The position numbers and the translations under genes are program-made. From assembly GCA_963839995.1 (NCBI GenBank), contig CAWIXH010000001.1:601726-665725 (forward strand): a stretch of DNA of 64,000 nucleotides, in the 5' to 3' direction. A model generated the notes under the pieces. The model made no database searches. It saw nothing but the letters and a program-made list of their open reading frames with translations, and was not told the DNA's origin. Origin of the DNA: CAWIUB01 sp963839995 (GTDB lineage Bacteria; Actinomycetota; Actinomycetes; Mycobacteriales; Jatrophihabitantaceae). The first letter of the stretch is position 1. Each line of letters starts with the position of its first letter. This document shows, in pieces, positions 55,462 through 63,958 of this stretch.

Positions 55462-56027
55462 GTGGCTGACATCGATCCGCGGCGGATGTATGACCACGCG
55501 GTGGTCTGGGCTCACGAGCTCATGGCGCAGGTGGCGCACCGTGACCTGGAGCGCGCCACGCCATGTCCGGACTTCACGGTCCGGATGTTGATGGGGCATC
55601 TCATTGGCACTGCCGAACGGGGTCTGGCAACGGCCGAGGGCAGGCCACCGGCCTGATCCCGCATGTGATCACCGACGTACCCGACGATGAGCTCGCCTCT
55701 TGTTACGGCGCGCTCGGCCGACACCTACAGGCGGCGTGGTCGCAGCTCGACCCGGGACAGGCGGTACAGGCACCGTGGGGCACAACGACGGCGGACCGCG
55801 CGGCGTGGGGGTTCGCGACCGAGACCCTGGTCCACGGCTGGGATCTCGCCATCGCGACCGGTCAGCACAGCGAGGCCCACCCAGGACTGGTGCAGCCCGT
55901 GCTTGACCAGGCGAGGACCACGGTGCCGGCGCTCGGGCGCAAGCCGTCTTACGGCAGTGTCGTCACCAGCAGGCCCGGAGCACGCGCAACCGAGCGGCTG
56001 GCGAACTGGCTCGGCCACCGGCGCTGA
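55462..56027 (+). pseudogene. TIGR03086/maleylpyruvate-isomerase-fold protein, frameshifted
   Basis: From GTG 55462 the four-helix DinB-like fold starts (DPRRMYDHAVVWAHELMAQV, TPCPDFTVRMLMGHLIGTAE). After GRPPA the frame stops, but one base earlier the reading continues as ATGLIPHVITDVPDDELASC and runs intact (WGTTTADRAAWGFATETLVH with the metal-site His, GWDLAIATGQHSEAHPGLVQ) to 56027. A single-base change near 55645 breaks a roughly 188-residue metal-dependent protein of the mycothiol-related S-transferase family. Confidence 0.72.
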
Positions 56028-56455
56028 GTGCGGCACCGGCCAAACGATGTCGCTTCCGCCACGCCGCTGTCGCGCACCCGGATCCGCTTGTGGTGATCGC
56101 TCGTTCCAAACTCGCGGCCGATGCGGGCTACCGGGGACGCTGCCGCGATCGGGGGCGCCGGCGGACGCACACGACGTGTTCTTGATGGACGGGTAGGTCC
56201 TCTCCCCGTCGGTGGCCGTGTCGGGGATCGAAGCTGGGCCGTGCTTTCACTGGTGCGAGCGGCGCCGGTGCGTGCAGCGGCCTGGACGAGGCAACCGCCC
56301 GGCCATCGGGTCGTTGGCTCGGAGTTGGGCAGGTGCGAGCGCGGCGGCACGGGGCGAGTGTGGCGGCATCATCGCATGAGCGGGGTCAGGCGGCAGCGTC
56401 GGCGCGCCAGCCGCTGCGTCGCTGTGAAGGCAGCACGGGTTGACATTAGCCCGGG
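56028..56455. other. Gene-free stretch
   Basis: About 430 bases between the TIGR03086 gene and the response regulator gene. No gene, repeat or terminator recognised. Confidence 0.4.
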
Positions 56456-57151
56456 TCAGCGGGTGTGGATGTGGTAGCGGTGTTCGGGTCGCCCGGTCGT
56501 GCCGTACCGCAGCTGCAACTGCACTACACCGTGCCGCTGCAGGTAGTTCAGATACCGCTGCGCCGTCGCGCGGCTTACGCCGACCTGCTCGGAGACCTCG
56601 GCGGCGGAGATGTCGACGTCGCTGGCCCGCACCGCTTCGCGGACCAGCTCGAGCGTCAGCGCCGAGTGTCCCTTGGATGGGCGGGCGGTGTCGATGGCCG
56701 GGGTCCGCAAGAGTTCGAATAGCTCATCGACGTCGGCTTGTTCGGGTGCGCCGTGGAGCCTGTCGATGCGGCGCCGTAGCCGCTGATAGGCCCGCAGTCG
56801 TTCCGCGAGCACTTGGTACCTGAACGGCTTGACAAGGTAGTGCACCGCGCCGAGGTGCATCGCGGCGCGCACCGCGTCGAGTTCTCGGGCGGCAGAGATG
56901 ACGATCACGTCCGGTGGCCGCGGCTGTTCCCGCAGACTGCGCACTACGTCCAGGCCGTCGCCGTCGGGGAGGTAGATGTCCATCAGCACCAGGTCGGGGT
57001 GCAGCCGGGCAGCCTGACGGCGGGCTTCGGCGGCGGTCTGCGCCTGCCCGACGACGACGAAGCCCTCGGTCCGCTCCACGTATGCGGCGTGGATGCCCGC
57101 AACGTGATAGTCGTCATCGACGATCAGCACGCGGATCTGTGGCGCGGTCAT
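56456..57151 (-). CDS. CitB/DcuR-type response regulator
   Basis: 231 residues. Receiver domain 1-120 with the acid pocket at Asp12-14 (RVLIVDDDYHVAGIHAAYVE), phospho-acceptor Asp58 (LVLMDIYLPDGDGLDVVRSL) and the Lys of HYLVKPFRYQVLAERLRAYQ. The C-terminal helix-turn-helix (~165-225, VDISAAEVSEQVGVSRATAQ, RYLNYLQRHGVVQLQLRYGT) is of the CitB/DcuR kind. Its start overlaps the stop of the sensor kinase gene, so the two are cotranscribed. The likely target is the ABC operon divergent from the kinase gene. Confidence 0.92.
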   Translation of the reverse strand: MTAPQIRVLIVDDDYHVAGIHAAYVERTEGFVVVGQAQTAAEARRQAARLHPDLVLMDIYLPDGDGLDVVRSLREQPRPPDVIVISAARELDAVRAAMHLGAVHYLVKPFRYQVLAERLRAYQRLRRRIDRLHGAPEQADVDELFELLRTPAIDTARPSKGHSALTLELVREAVRASDVDISAAEVSEQVGVSRATAQRYLNYLQRHGVVQLQLRYGTTGRPEHRYHIHTR

Positions 57152-58779
57152 CGCGCCGCCACGCTCGCCCTAGGCACGACCGGCGGATCGGATTCCCCGT
57201 TCGGGATGATGACCGAGAACCTCGCCCCGGTTCCCTCAACCGGCCCGCTGACCTCCACCGAGCCGTGCGATCGGGTCACTAACCGGTGTACCAGGGCCAG
57301 CCCGAGGCCCCGCAGCCGGCTGCCGGGCCGGGACTTGGTGGTGTATCCGTCGAGGAATATCCGCGGCACCAGCTCGGCCGGCACACCCGGGCCGTTGTCC
57401 GTGACCACGACCGTGATCGCGTCGTCGTCCTCGATGATCTCTACGGTGACTCGCCTGGGCGGCGCGTGCCCGGCGAGGGCCTCGATGGCGTTGTCGACAA
57501 GGTTCCCGACGATGGTGGTCAGCACCTGCACCTTGTCCGGCGACTCGCTCAGCCAGGTGTCGGGCGAGATCTCCAGCTGGATCCCCCGCTCACTCGCCTC
57601 CGCTGCCTTGCCCAGCAGCAGCCCCACGATTTGCGGGGCGGCGATACGGGTGCGGAGCGTGTTGTCGAACTCGGCGGCGGTGCCCTGGATCTCGGTGAGG
57701 TAGCTCAGTGCCTGCTGGTGACGGCCGAGCTCCAACAGCCCGGCGACGGCGTGCATCCGGTTGGCGAACTCGTGTTGCTGCGCGCGCAGCGACTCGGTCA
57801 AGCCCCGCTCGCCGTGCAACTCGCGTAGCAGCGCGGCCAGCTCGGTACGGTCGCGGAGTGTGACGACGGCGCCGTGCGGACGGCCGGCGAGAGTGACGGG
57901 CATCCGGTTGACGACGAGGGCGAAGTCGTCGGTGAGCACCAGGTCGTCCGGTGTGGTCCCGGTGCCATCCAGCACATCCCGCAGCCGTCCCGGCGGGAGC
58001 AGTTCGGTCAGGGTATGGCCGATCGCGCGGACGTCGAGGCTGAGGAGGCGCTGCGCCTCGTCGTTCACCATCGACACCCGCCCGGAGGTGTCGAATGCGA
58101 TAACCCCCTCGCGGATACCGTGCAAGGTTGCCTCGCGCTCTTGCAGCAGCAGGGCTATCTCGTCCAGCTCCAAGCCGAAGGTTCGCCGCTTGAGACGCCG
58201 CGCCAGGGCCCACGAGGCGACGGCACCGAGGCCAAGCGCGATACCGAACCAGGCCGCATAGGAGGGGATCTCATGCCACAACGCGCTGGACACCGAGCTC
58301 TCCCGAAGCCCCACCGACACTTCGCCGACCATGGTGCCATCCGGCCCGTACAGGGGCGCCCTGCCGTTGGCCGAGCGGCCGGTGCTGCCGTTGTCGATAC
58401 CGACGTGGACACGCCCGTCGGCCACCACAATGGGCTCGGCGACCTGTTGCCCGACCAGAGCCGGGTTGGGGTGTGAGTGCCGCACCCGGTTCATGTCGAT
58501 GATGACGACGTAGGACGCGCCGGTGTTCTGCTCGATAGTCGTCGCGATGTCCTGGATGGTCGCTGCGCAGCCGGCAGCCTGATGTGCCATGCAGCTTCGG
58601 ATCGCCGGGACATCGGCCGTGGTCTCGGCGATGTTGGCGGCGCGGGCCTCGTACTGGCTGTCCAGATGGGCGCGTTCCTGTCGGACGAACAGGACGAACC
58701 CCACGAGAATCGTCGACGTCAAGATGGCCAGCTGAGCGACGAAGATTTGGCTGGAGAGTCGGCGCATACGATTCCGCAT
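57148..58779 (-). CDS. CitA/DcuS-type sensor histidine kinase
   Basis: 543 residues. Two transmembrane helices (~11-31, IFVAQLAILTSTILVGFVLF, and ~172-192, AAWFGIALGLGAVASWALA) enclose an external sensor domain with the CitA-like PAS pattern (YVVIIDMNRVRHSHPNPALV, GRAPLYGPDGTMVGEVSVGL). A cytoplasmic PAS (GVIAFDTSGRVSMVNDEAQR) precedes the SpoOB-type phospho-acceptor (QQHEFANRMHAVAGLLELG). The ATPase boxes are LVDNAIEALAG, VVTDNGPGVP and RGLGLALVHRL. Kinases of this type sense small organic acids in the periplasmic or outer face; the ligand may be the substrate of the neighbouring ABC transporter. Confidence 0.93.
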   Translation of the reverse strand: MRNRMRRLSSQIFVAQLAILTSTILVGFVLFVRQERAHLDSQYEARAANIAETTADVPAIRSCMAHQAAGCAATIQDIATTIEQNTGASYVVIIDMNRVRHSHPNPALVGQQVAEPIVVADGRVHVGIDNGSTGRSANGRAPLYGPDGTMVGEVSVGLRESSVSSALWHEIPSYAAWFGIALGLGAVASWALARRLKRRTFGLELDEIALLLQEREATLHGIREGVIAFDTSGRVSMVNDEAQRLLSLDVRAIGHTLTELLPPGRLRDVLDGTGTTPDDLVLTDDFALVVNRMPVTLAGRPHGAVVTLRDRTELAALLRELHGERGLTESLRAQQHEFANRMHAVAGLLELGRHQQALSYLTEIQGTAAEFDNTLRTRIAAPQIVGLLLGKAAEASERGIQLEISPDTWLSESPDKVQVLTTIVGNLVDNAIEALAGHAPPRRVTVEIIEDDDAITVVVTDNGPGVPAELVPRIFLDGYTTKSRPGSRLRGLGLALVHRLVTRSHGSVEVSGPVEGTGARFSVIIPNGESDPPVVPRASVAAR

Positions 58780-59045
58780 CGCGGCCCATTGTGACCCGCG
58801 CGCATTTGCCCGAACAAGGCGTCATCGCGTCGAGCCGCGAAATGCCCGCACGTGTCGTTGATGACTCATCCATGACGCCCGGCCGGTGCCGTGCGCAGAA
58901 CGAGCAAATCCGCAAGTTACGCGGTCAAGGCGCGATGTCTCCCAAACCGCGACGCAACACGGCCGGGGTGTCTACAGTCTGCTCCCACCAGTGACCGGTG
59001 CCACCGAGCGCGGTGTCTGGTGCAACCGAGAGGAACGGGAGCGGC
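58780..59045. promoter_or_regulatory. Divergent region between sensor kinase and ABC operon
   Basis: 266 bases containing both promoters and the probable operator for the response regulator. I saw no unambiguous direct-repeat operator. Confidence 0.4.
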
Positions 59046-59903
59046 ATGGCCGAGAGTGCACCGCACCGGGACGCCGCGCCGCCGGCCCAGCCAGCCACGG
59101 ACCCAGCGAAGATCGAGATAACGCACCTGACCAAACGATTCATGACACGCTCGGGCGAGCCGTTCACCGCCATCCGCGATGTCACGCTCACCGTCGAGCC
59201 CGGTCAGTTCTGCGCGATCGTCGGACCGACCGGTTGCGGCAAGTCCACGACCCTTAGCCAGGTTTCCGGCCTCGATCGGCCCAGCGCCGGCTCGGTGCAG
59301 GTCGGCGGCCGCGAGGTGAACGGCATCACCCAGGGCGTCAGTTTCATGTTCCAAGCCGACGCCCTGTTTCCATGGAAGAGCGTGCTGGGCAACGTGATGA
59401 TCGGCCCCACCCTGAACGGGATGTCCCGCAAGAACGCCGTCGCGTTGGCCCGCGACTGGCTTCGGCGGGTTGGCCTGGCTGGCTTCGAGGACCGCTACCC
59501 GCACCAACTCTCCGGCGGCATGCGCAAGCGCGTAGCGATGGCCGCCGCCCTCATCAACTCTCCGCGGATCCTGCTCATGGACGAACCCTTCGGAGCTCTG
59601 GATGTGCAGACCAAGGAGATCATGCAGACCGAGCTGCTGGGACTGTGGGAGCAGCTGCGCCCGTCGGTGTTGTTCATCACCCACGACCTGGACGAGGCAG
59701 TGGCCCTGTCCGACCGGGTGCTCATCATGACCAGCAGCCCCGGCTCGATCAAACACGGCTTCGACATCGACTTGCCCCGGCCGCGCGGCGAGGTGCAAGC
59801 CATTCGCCACGAGCGGCGATTCCTCGAGCTGCAGGACCAGATCTGGGCTTCCCTCAAGGACGAGGTCGAACGCGCCTACGCGCGCACAGCAGGTGCCGCA
59901 TGA
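59046..59903 (+). CDS. NitT/TauT-type ABC transporter ATPase
   Basis: 285 residues from ATG 59046. Walker A CAIVGPTGCGKSTTLSQVSG, Q-loop region VSFMFQADALFPWKSVLGNV, signature YPHQLSGGMRKRVAMAAALI, Walker B RILLMDEPFGALDVQTKEIM and the switch His in VLFITHDLDEAVALSDRVLI are all present. The SsuB/TauB/NrtD-like family couples to the permease that follows with a 4-base overlap. Intact. Confidence 0.93.
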   Translation: MAESAPHRDAAPPAQPATDPAKIEITHLTKRFMTRSGEPFTAIRDVTLTVEPGQFCAIVGPTGCGKSTTLSQVSGLDRPSAGSVQVGGREVNGITQGVSFMFQADALFPWKSVLGNVMIGPTLNGMSRKNAVALARDWLRRVGLAGFEDRYPHQLSGGMRKRVAMAAALINSPRILLMDEPFGALDVQTKEIMQTELLGLWEQLRPSVLFITHDLDEAVALSDRVLIMTSSPGSIKHGFDIDLPRPRGEVQAIRHERRFLELQDQIWASLKDEVERAYARTAGAA

Positions 59904-60778
59904 GCACGCCCAACGCCCTGCTGGATCAGCCAACGCCGGTGGAGACGGAGGCGGGCATCAAGCAAGCCGCCCAGCGCGCCACACGCCGACGCAGGTTCTG
60001 GCTGTGGACCTCCCGGCTGGGCTTCGCCGTTTTCATCATCGGCGGCTGGCAACTGTGCACCACGATGAACTGGGTCGACCCGTTCTTCTACGGCCAGCCC
60101 TCGCAGATCTGGAACTCGCTGGTGCACCTGTTCACCAAAGGCACCGAGTTCGGCTCTATCTGGGGTGACATCGGCACCACCCTGAAGGAGGCGGTCTACG
60201 GGTTCTTCCTCGGCGCCACCGCCGGGGTCATCGTCGGGCTCCTGCTCGGGCAGAACCGTTTCCTCGCCGACGTCCTCGGGCCCTACATCAAAATCGTCAA
60301 CGCCGTACCACGCATCATCCTCGGCTCGATCTTCCTGGTCGCCTTCGGCCTGGGCACCTTCCCGAAAGTGCTGCTGGCCGCGGTCCTGGTCTTCTTCATC
60401 GTCTTCTTCAACGCCTTCCAGGGCGTCCGCGAGGTCAATCCAAACCTGGTGGCGAACGTGAAGGTCCTCGGCGCGTCACCTCTGCAGGTGGCCCGCCACG
60501 TCACCATCCCCTCTGCGCTGACCTGGATCATCGCCAGCCTGCACACCGCCTTCGGATTCGCCATCATCGGCGCACTCGTCGGCGAGGTGCTCGGCTCGCA
60601 GCGCGGAATCGGGCTGGTCATCACCCAGGCGCAGGGGCGCCTGGACCCGAACACCGTGTTCGCCGGGATGGCGATCATGGCCGTCATCACGCTCGCCGCC
60701 GAATACCTCATCACCCTGCTGGAGAAGCGCGTGCTGTCCTGGCGTCCACCCAGCCAATCGGAGTCAGCAGGCATCTGA
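59900..60778 (+). CDS. NitT/TauT-type ABC transporter permease
   Basis: 292 residues with six predicted transmembrane helices, starting FWLWTSRLGFAVFIIGGWQL. The cytoplasmic EAA loop is VANVKVLGASPLQVARHVTI then PSALTWIIASLHTAFG. The rest (GALVGEVLGSQRGIGLVITQ) is typical of SsuC/TauC-type permeases. Start overlaps the ATPase stop (ATGA). The solute-binding gene follows after 53 bases. Confidence 0.93.
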   Translation: MSTPNALLDQPTPVETEAGIKQAAQRATRRRRFWLWTSRLGFAVFIIGGWQLCTTMNWVDPFFYGQPSQIWNSLVHLFTKGTEFGSIWGDIGTTLKEAVYGFFLGATAGVIVGLLLGQNRFLADVLGPYIKIVNAVPRIILGSIFLVAFGLGTFPKVLLAAVLVFFIVFFNAFQGVREVNPNLVANVKVLGASPLQVARHVTIPSALTWIIASLHTAFGFAIIGALVGEVLGSQRGIGLVITQAQGRLDPNTVFAGMAIMAVITLAAEYLITLLEKRVLSWRPPSQSESAGI

Positions 60779-60831
60779 GCCCGCAGAGCGCCCTCCACCA
60801 GCAAGCCAACCAACCGGAAGGAATCCTGCAC

Positions 60832-61926
60832 ATGTTCAAACGCGCAATCGCAGTCGCGGCGGTCGGGGCCTTGGCCCTCGGCGCGGCGGCCTGCTCCAGC
60901 AGCAAGAAGTCCGGCAGTTCGTCGAGCGGGAGTTCCGGCAGTTCGTCCGTGCCCACCGTAAAGCTCATGGTCGGTGGAATCGACAAACAGATCTACCTGC
61001 CATACCAGCTCGCGCAGAACCTCGGCTACTACAGCAAGTACGGCGTGAAGGTCCAGCTGTCCACCGAGGTCAACGGCGGCGTCGGGGCCGAAGACGCGAT
61101 GGCCTCCGGGCAGGTCGACATGGCGGGCGCCTGGTACATCCACACGATCGACTTCCAGTCCAAGGGCAAGGATGTCGAGGATGTGGTCCAGCTCTCCGGC
61201 GCCCCGGGTGAGCGGGAAATGTGCGGCACCAACAGCGGCGTGCACTCCGCCGCCGACTTCAAGGGCAAGACCCTGGGCGTCACCGACCTCGGTTCGGGCA
61301 CCGACGAACTGACCCAGTTCATGGCGGCGCAGAAGGGCATCTCGCGCAGTCAGTACCACACCCTCGCTGTCGGTGCGGGCGCGACCGCGATCGCCGCAAT
61401 CCAGCGCGGCACCGCGCAGTGCGTGATGACCACGCAGCCGACCGTTGGTGCGCTCGAGACGAAGAAGCTCGCGTACCCGGCGATCGACCTCGCCACCACC
61501 CAGGGCGCGCAGGCCGCGCTCGGCGGCGCATGGCCGGCGGCCGGTGTGCTCGCCCAGACGAGCTGGGTGAACAGTCACAAGGACACCGTGCAGAAGGTCG
61601 TCGATGCGCTGGTGGCCACCATGCACTGGATCAACACCCACACGGCGACAGACATCGCCAACGCGCTGCCGGCGGACTTCGTGCAGAACAGCACCATCAG
61701 CAAAGAGCAGTACATCGCCGGCCTGACCACCGACAAGGGACAGTTCCTTCCCGACGGCATCATGCCGGCCGGAGGCCCGAAGACCGTCTACGCGATGCAG
61801 AAAGTCATCGGCACGGATGTCTCCAAGGTGACCCTCGCGAACACCTTCACGAACGACTTCGCGACGCAGGCGAACCACACCGAGGGATTCAGCATGACGA
61901 CTGCGCCAGCCGGCGCCGACGGATGA
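60832..61926 (+). CDS. ABC transporter substrate-binding lipoprotein (NitT/TauT type)
   Basis: 364 residues. Lipoprotein signal with lipobox ALGAAAC (Cys21), then a Ser/Gly linker (SKKSGSSSSGSSGSSS). The body is of the NMT1/THI5-like SBP fold: KLMVGGIDKQIYLPYQLAQN, NGGVGAEDAMASGQVDMAGA, GKTLGVTDLGSGTDELTQFM and VVDALVATMHWINTHTATDI. This fold serves nitrate, sulfonate, taurine or thiamine-precursor uptake; the ligand cannot be chosen from sequence. Followed by a strong terminator hairpin. Confidence 0.92.
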   Translation: MFKRAIAVAAVGALALGAAACSSSKKSGSSSSGSSGSSSVPTVKLMVGGIDKQIYLPYQLAQNLGYYSKYGVKVQLSTEVNGGVGAEDAMASGQVDMAGAWYIHTIDFQSKGKDVEDVVQLSGAPGEREMCGTNSGVHSAADFKGKTLGVTDLGSGTDELTQFMAAQKGISRSQYHTLAVGAGATAIAAIQRGTAQCVMTTQPTVGALETKKLAYPAIDLATTQGAQAALGGAWPAAGVLAQTSWVNSHKDTVQKVVDALVATMHWINTHTATDIANALPADFVQNSTISKEQYIAGLTTDKGQFLPDGIMPAGGPKTVYAMQKVIGTDVSKVTLANTFTNDFATQANHTEGFSMTTAPAGADG

Positions 61927-61969
61927 GGTAGCCGAGCACCGCGATCGCACAACCGCGATCGACCGAACG

Positions 61970-62007
61970 CCACGGGCGGCTGCGCGCACGCGCACAGCCG
62001 CCCGTGG
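61970..62007 (+). terminator. Strong terminator hairpin of the ABC operon
   Basis: A perfect 13-bp stem (CCACGGGCGGCTG at 61970-61982 with CAGCCGCCCGTGG at 61995-62007) with a 12-base loop, 44 bases after the substrate-binding protein stop. Confidence 0.85.
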
Positions 62008-62114
62008 GCACATCGGTAGCAGGTTCAGACCGCACCCTCCCCAGCATCTTGCACCCCGCACCCGGCCCGATCACCAACATCGCGGCTCCCTGGGCCGCTG
62101 GTGTGGGACCGGAC

Positions 62115-63830
62115 CTAGCCGGCGACGGCGCAGCCGAGCGCGGCGCGACGGAACAGCGCCCACCCGTTCGCCACCCGATCAACGCCTGTCGCAAGCGCCG
62201 AGAGCACAGCGCCGCCGCCCATGCGACGGTCCGCTCGCCGAACGCGACCGCGAACCCGACGCACACCGCCGCGAGCGCATGCGCCTGCGTCGCCTCGGCA
62301 CCGCGGTACAGATCCGCTCCGGCCAGCACGAGCAGGACGAGATCCACAGCGGGTGAGCCGAGCAGCAACAGGCCGCCTAGCCGCAATGCCGAGGAGTTTA
62401 GGGCTGGGCGCCTGTGTCAAGGATGGCCGACGGCGTGTTGCCGGCGGCTGGTGATTTTGGCCGATCACGGTGGTGATCTTGGTGACTTGCAGGCTGGTGG
62501 TGGGTTTGCCGGGCGGGTGCTTGTTCCAGCGCGAGAGCGGGGATTTGACCCTGCGGGCGCAGACGCGGGGCCGGCGCGGCCGGTGCAGGTTGGCCAGCAC
62601 GGCGCGGCCGATCTGGCCGGTCAGGTCGGTTGCGCCGGTGAGGATGTTGCGGGCGCCGGTGACCAGGTCCGCGGCGGTCTGTACGGCGATCTGGTAGCTG
62701 GCCCGGTCGGGGTCGATGCCGCCGATGGCGGCCACGGCGTCGGTGATGGCGATGCGCAGCGCCTGGTAGACGGTAAGCAGGGCCCACATCTCCTGCTGCA
62801 GGCCGGCCGGGTCGGCCGAACGCAGCACCCGACCGTGCAGCAGGGTGTGCCGCAGGGCGAGGTAGGTGATTTCGTGTTCCCACCGCTCGTGGTAGAGCCC
62901 GATCGGCGCCTCGGCGGGCCAGGCGCGGTGATCGAGCAGGGTGGTGGCGATCCGGTAGCTGTCGCCGTAGCGGGTGCCGTCGTGGCAGGTGAGGCTCACC
63001 TCGGCGGTGATGATCCGCACCTGCACACCGCCGATCATCGACAGGTACGACCCGTCCGGGAAGCGCTCGAGAACCGGCGGGCAGCGGGTGGACCGCAGCC
63101 GGACCAGCAACGCCGCCCCGGTGGCGTGCACCTCGCGCAGGAAATCGGCGGCGTCGAAGCCGCGGTCCATCAACACCAGCATCGTCTGGTCCAGGTGGTG
63201 CAGCAGCTGACGGGCCCAGGCCAGTTCGCCCTCGCCCGGCGTGCCGAAGCTCGCGCCGAGTAGCGCGCGGGTGCCGGTCTCGCACAGGGTCATCAGCTGG
63301 ATCACCGGGTAGCCGGTCTGCCCGAGGGCGGCGTTCAGCTTGCCCAGCCAGCCCCGGTTCCCGGCGGTGTCTGGAACCTTGATCGAGCGGCATCCATCGA
63401 AGGCCACCGTCCGGTACCGGCCGAACATCACCCCCGGCGTGGACGGGCGACCCAGCGGGCCAGCCAGCACCTCGAACAACGCCCGCAACGGGCCCGGCCC
63501 CAGCCGGCGACGCAGGTCCCGCAGCGCCCGCGACGAGGGCACCGCCAGACCCAGCCCGTCCAGGGCCGCGGTCAGCTTCGCCCACACCCCCAGGTACCCG
63601 GCGCCGGGGAACAAGCACAGCGCCAGCACGAAGTAAACCCCGACCCGCGAGGGCAGCAGCCGCAGCCGCCGCTGCCCGGCGCGGTGATCGGCCACCACCG
63701 CATCGACCAACTCGAACGGCACGACCCGGGTCAGCTCACCCAGGTGCCCGGGCGCGAACACCCCCGCCGCCACCGTAATCGTGCTGGTGATCGCCGCGAC
63801 GGCAGAACCAATGGCAGACTGGGCGCGCAA
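62115..63830 (-). CDS. IS4-family transposase, copy B
   Basis: Identical to copy A from TTG 63830 through the end of the element (LGIA). It then reads on through the right repeat into flanking DNA for about 90 extra codons (ending at 62115) because the element carries no stop in this frame. Catalytic residues are as in copy A. The extended tail is host-derived and probably meaningless. Confidence 0.85.
   Translation of the reverse strand: MRAQSAIGSAVAAITSTITVAAGVFAPGHLGELTRVVPFELVDAVVADHRAGQRRLRLLPSRVGVYFVLALCLFPGAGYLGVWAKLTAALDGLGLAVPSSRALRDLRRRLGPGPLRALFEVLAGPLGRPSTPGVMFGRYRTVAFDGCRSIKVPDTAGNRGWLGKLNAALGQTGYPVIQLMTLCETGTRALLGASFGTPGEGELAWARQLLHHLDQTMLVLMDRGFDAADFLREVHATGAALLVRLRSTRCPPVLERFPDGSYLSMIGGVQVRIITAEVSLTCHDGTRYGDSYRIATTLLDHRAWPAEAPIGLYHERWEHEITYLALRHTLLHGRVLRSADPAGLQQEMWALLTVYQALRIAITDAVAAIGGIDPDRASYQIAVQTAADLVTGARNILTGATDLTGQIGRAVLANLHRPRRPRVCARRVKSPLSRWNKHPPGKPTTSLQVTKITTVIGQNHQPPATRRRPSLTQAPSPKLLGIAARRPVAARLTRCGSRPARAGRSGSVPRCRGDAGACARGGVRRVRGRVRRADRRMGGGAVLSALATGVDRVANGWALFRRAALGCAVAG
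62190..62382 (-). pseudogene. Small membrane protein gene, truncated by IS4 copy B
   Basis: From the IS end the minus strand reads RLGGLLLLGSPAVDLVLLVL, then AGADLYRGAEATQAHALAAV and FAVAFGERTVAWA. These are two hydrophobic helices typical of a widespread actinobacterial membrane protein of unknown role. The start is cut off by the IS at 62383 and the reading decays past ~62190. Confidence 0.5.
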
Positions 63831-63958
63831 CGGAGGTCCTCACAGACGGTGATCTTGGTCGATTCCGTCCTACCGGGCCTCCGTTCGCTCTCCCGGCCAC
63901 GACACACCCTCAACCAGTACTTGACTCCTCCGGCGCAGCCTTAACTCCCCGGCATTGC
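62383..63958 (-). mobile_element. IS4-family insertion sequence, copy B (inverted relative to A)
   Basis: Same terminal sequences as copy A in opposite orientation (GCAATGCC inward from 62383 and from 63958). Together the two copies form 1576-bp inverted repeats around 15.6 kb. No clear target duplication. Confidence 0.85.
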
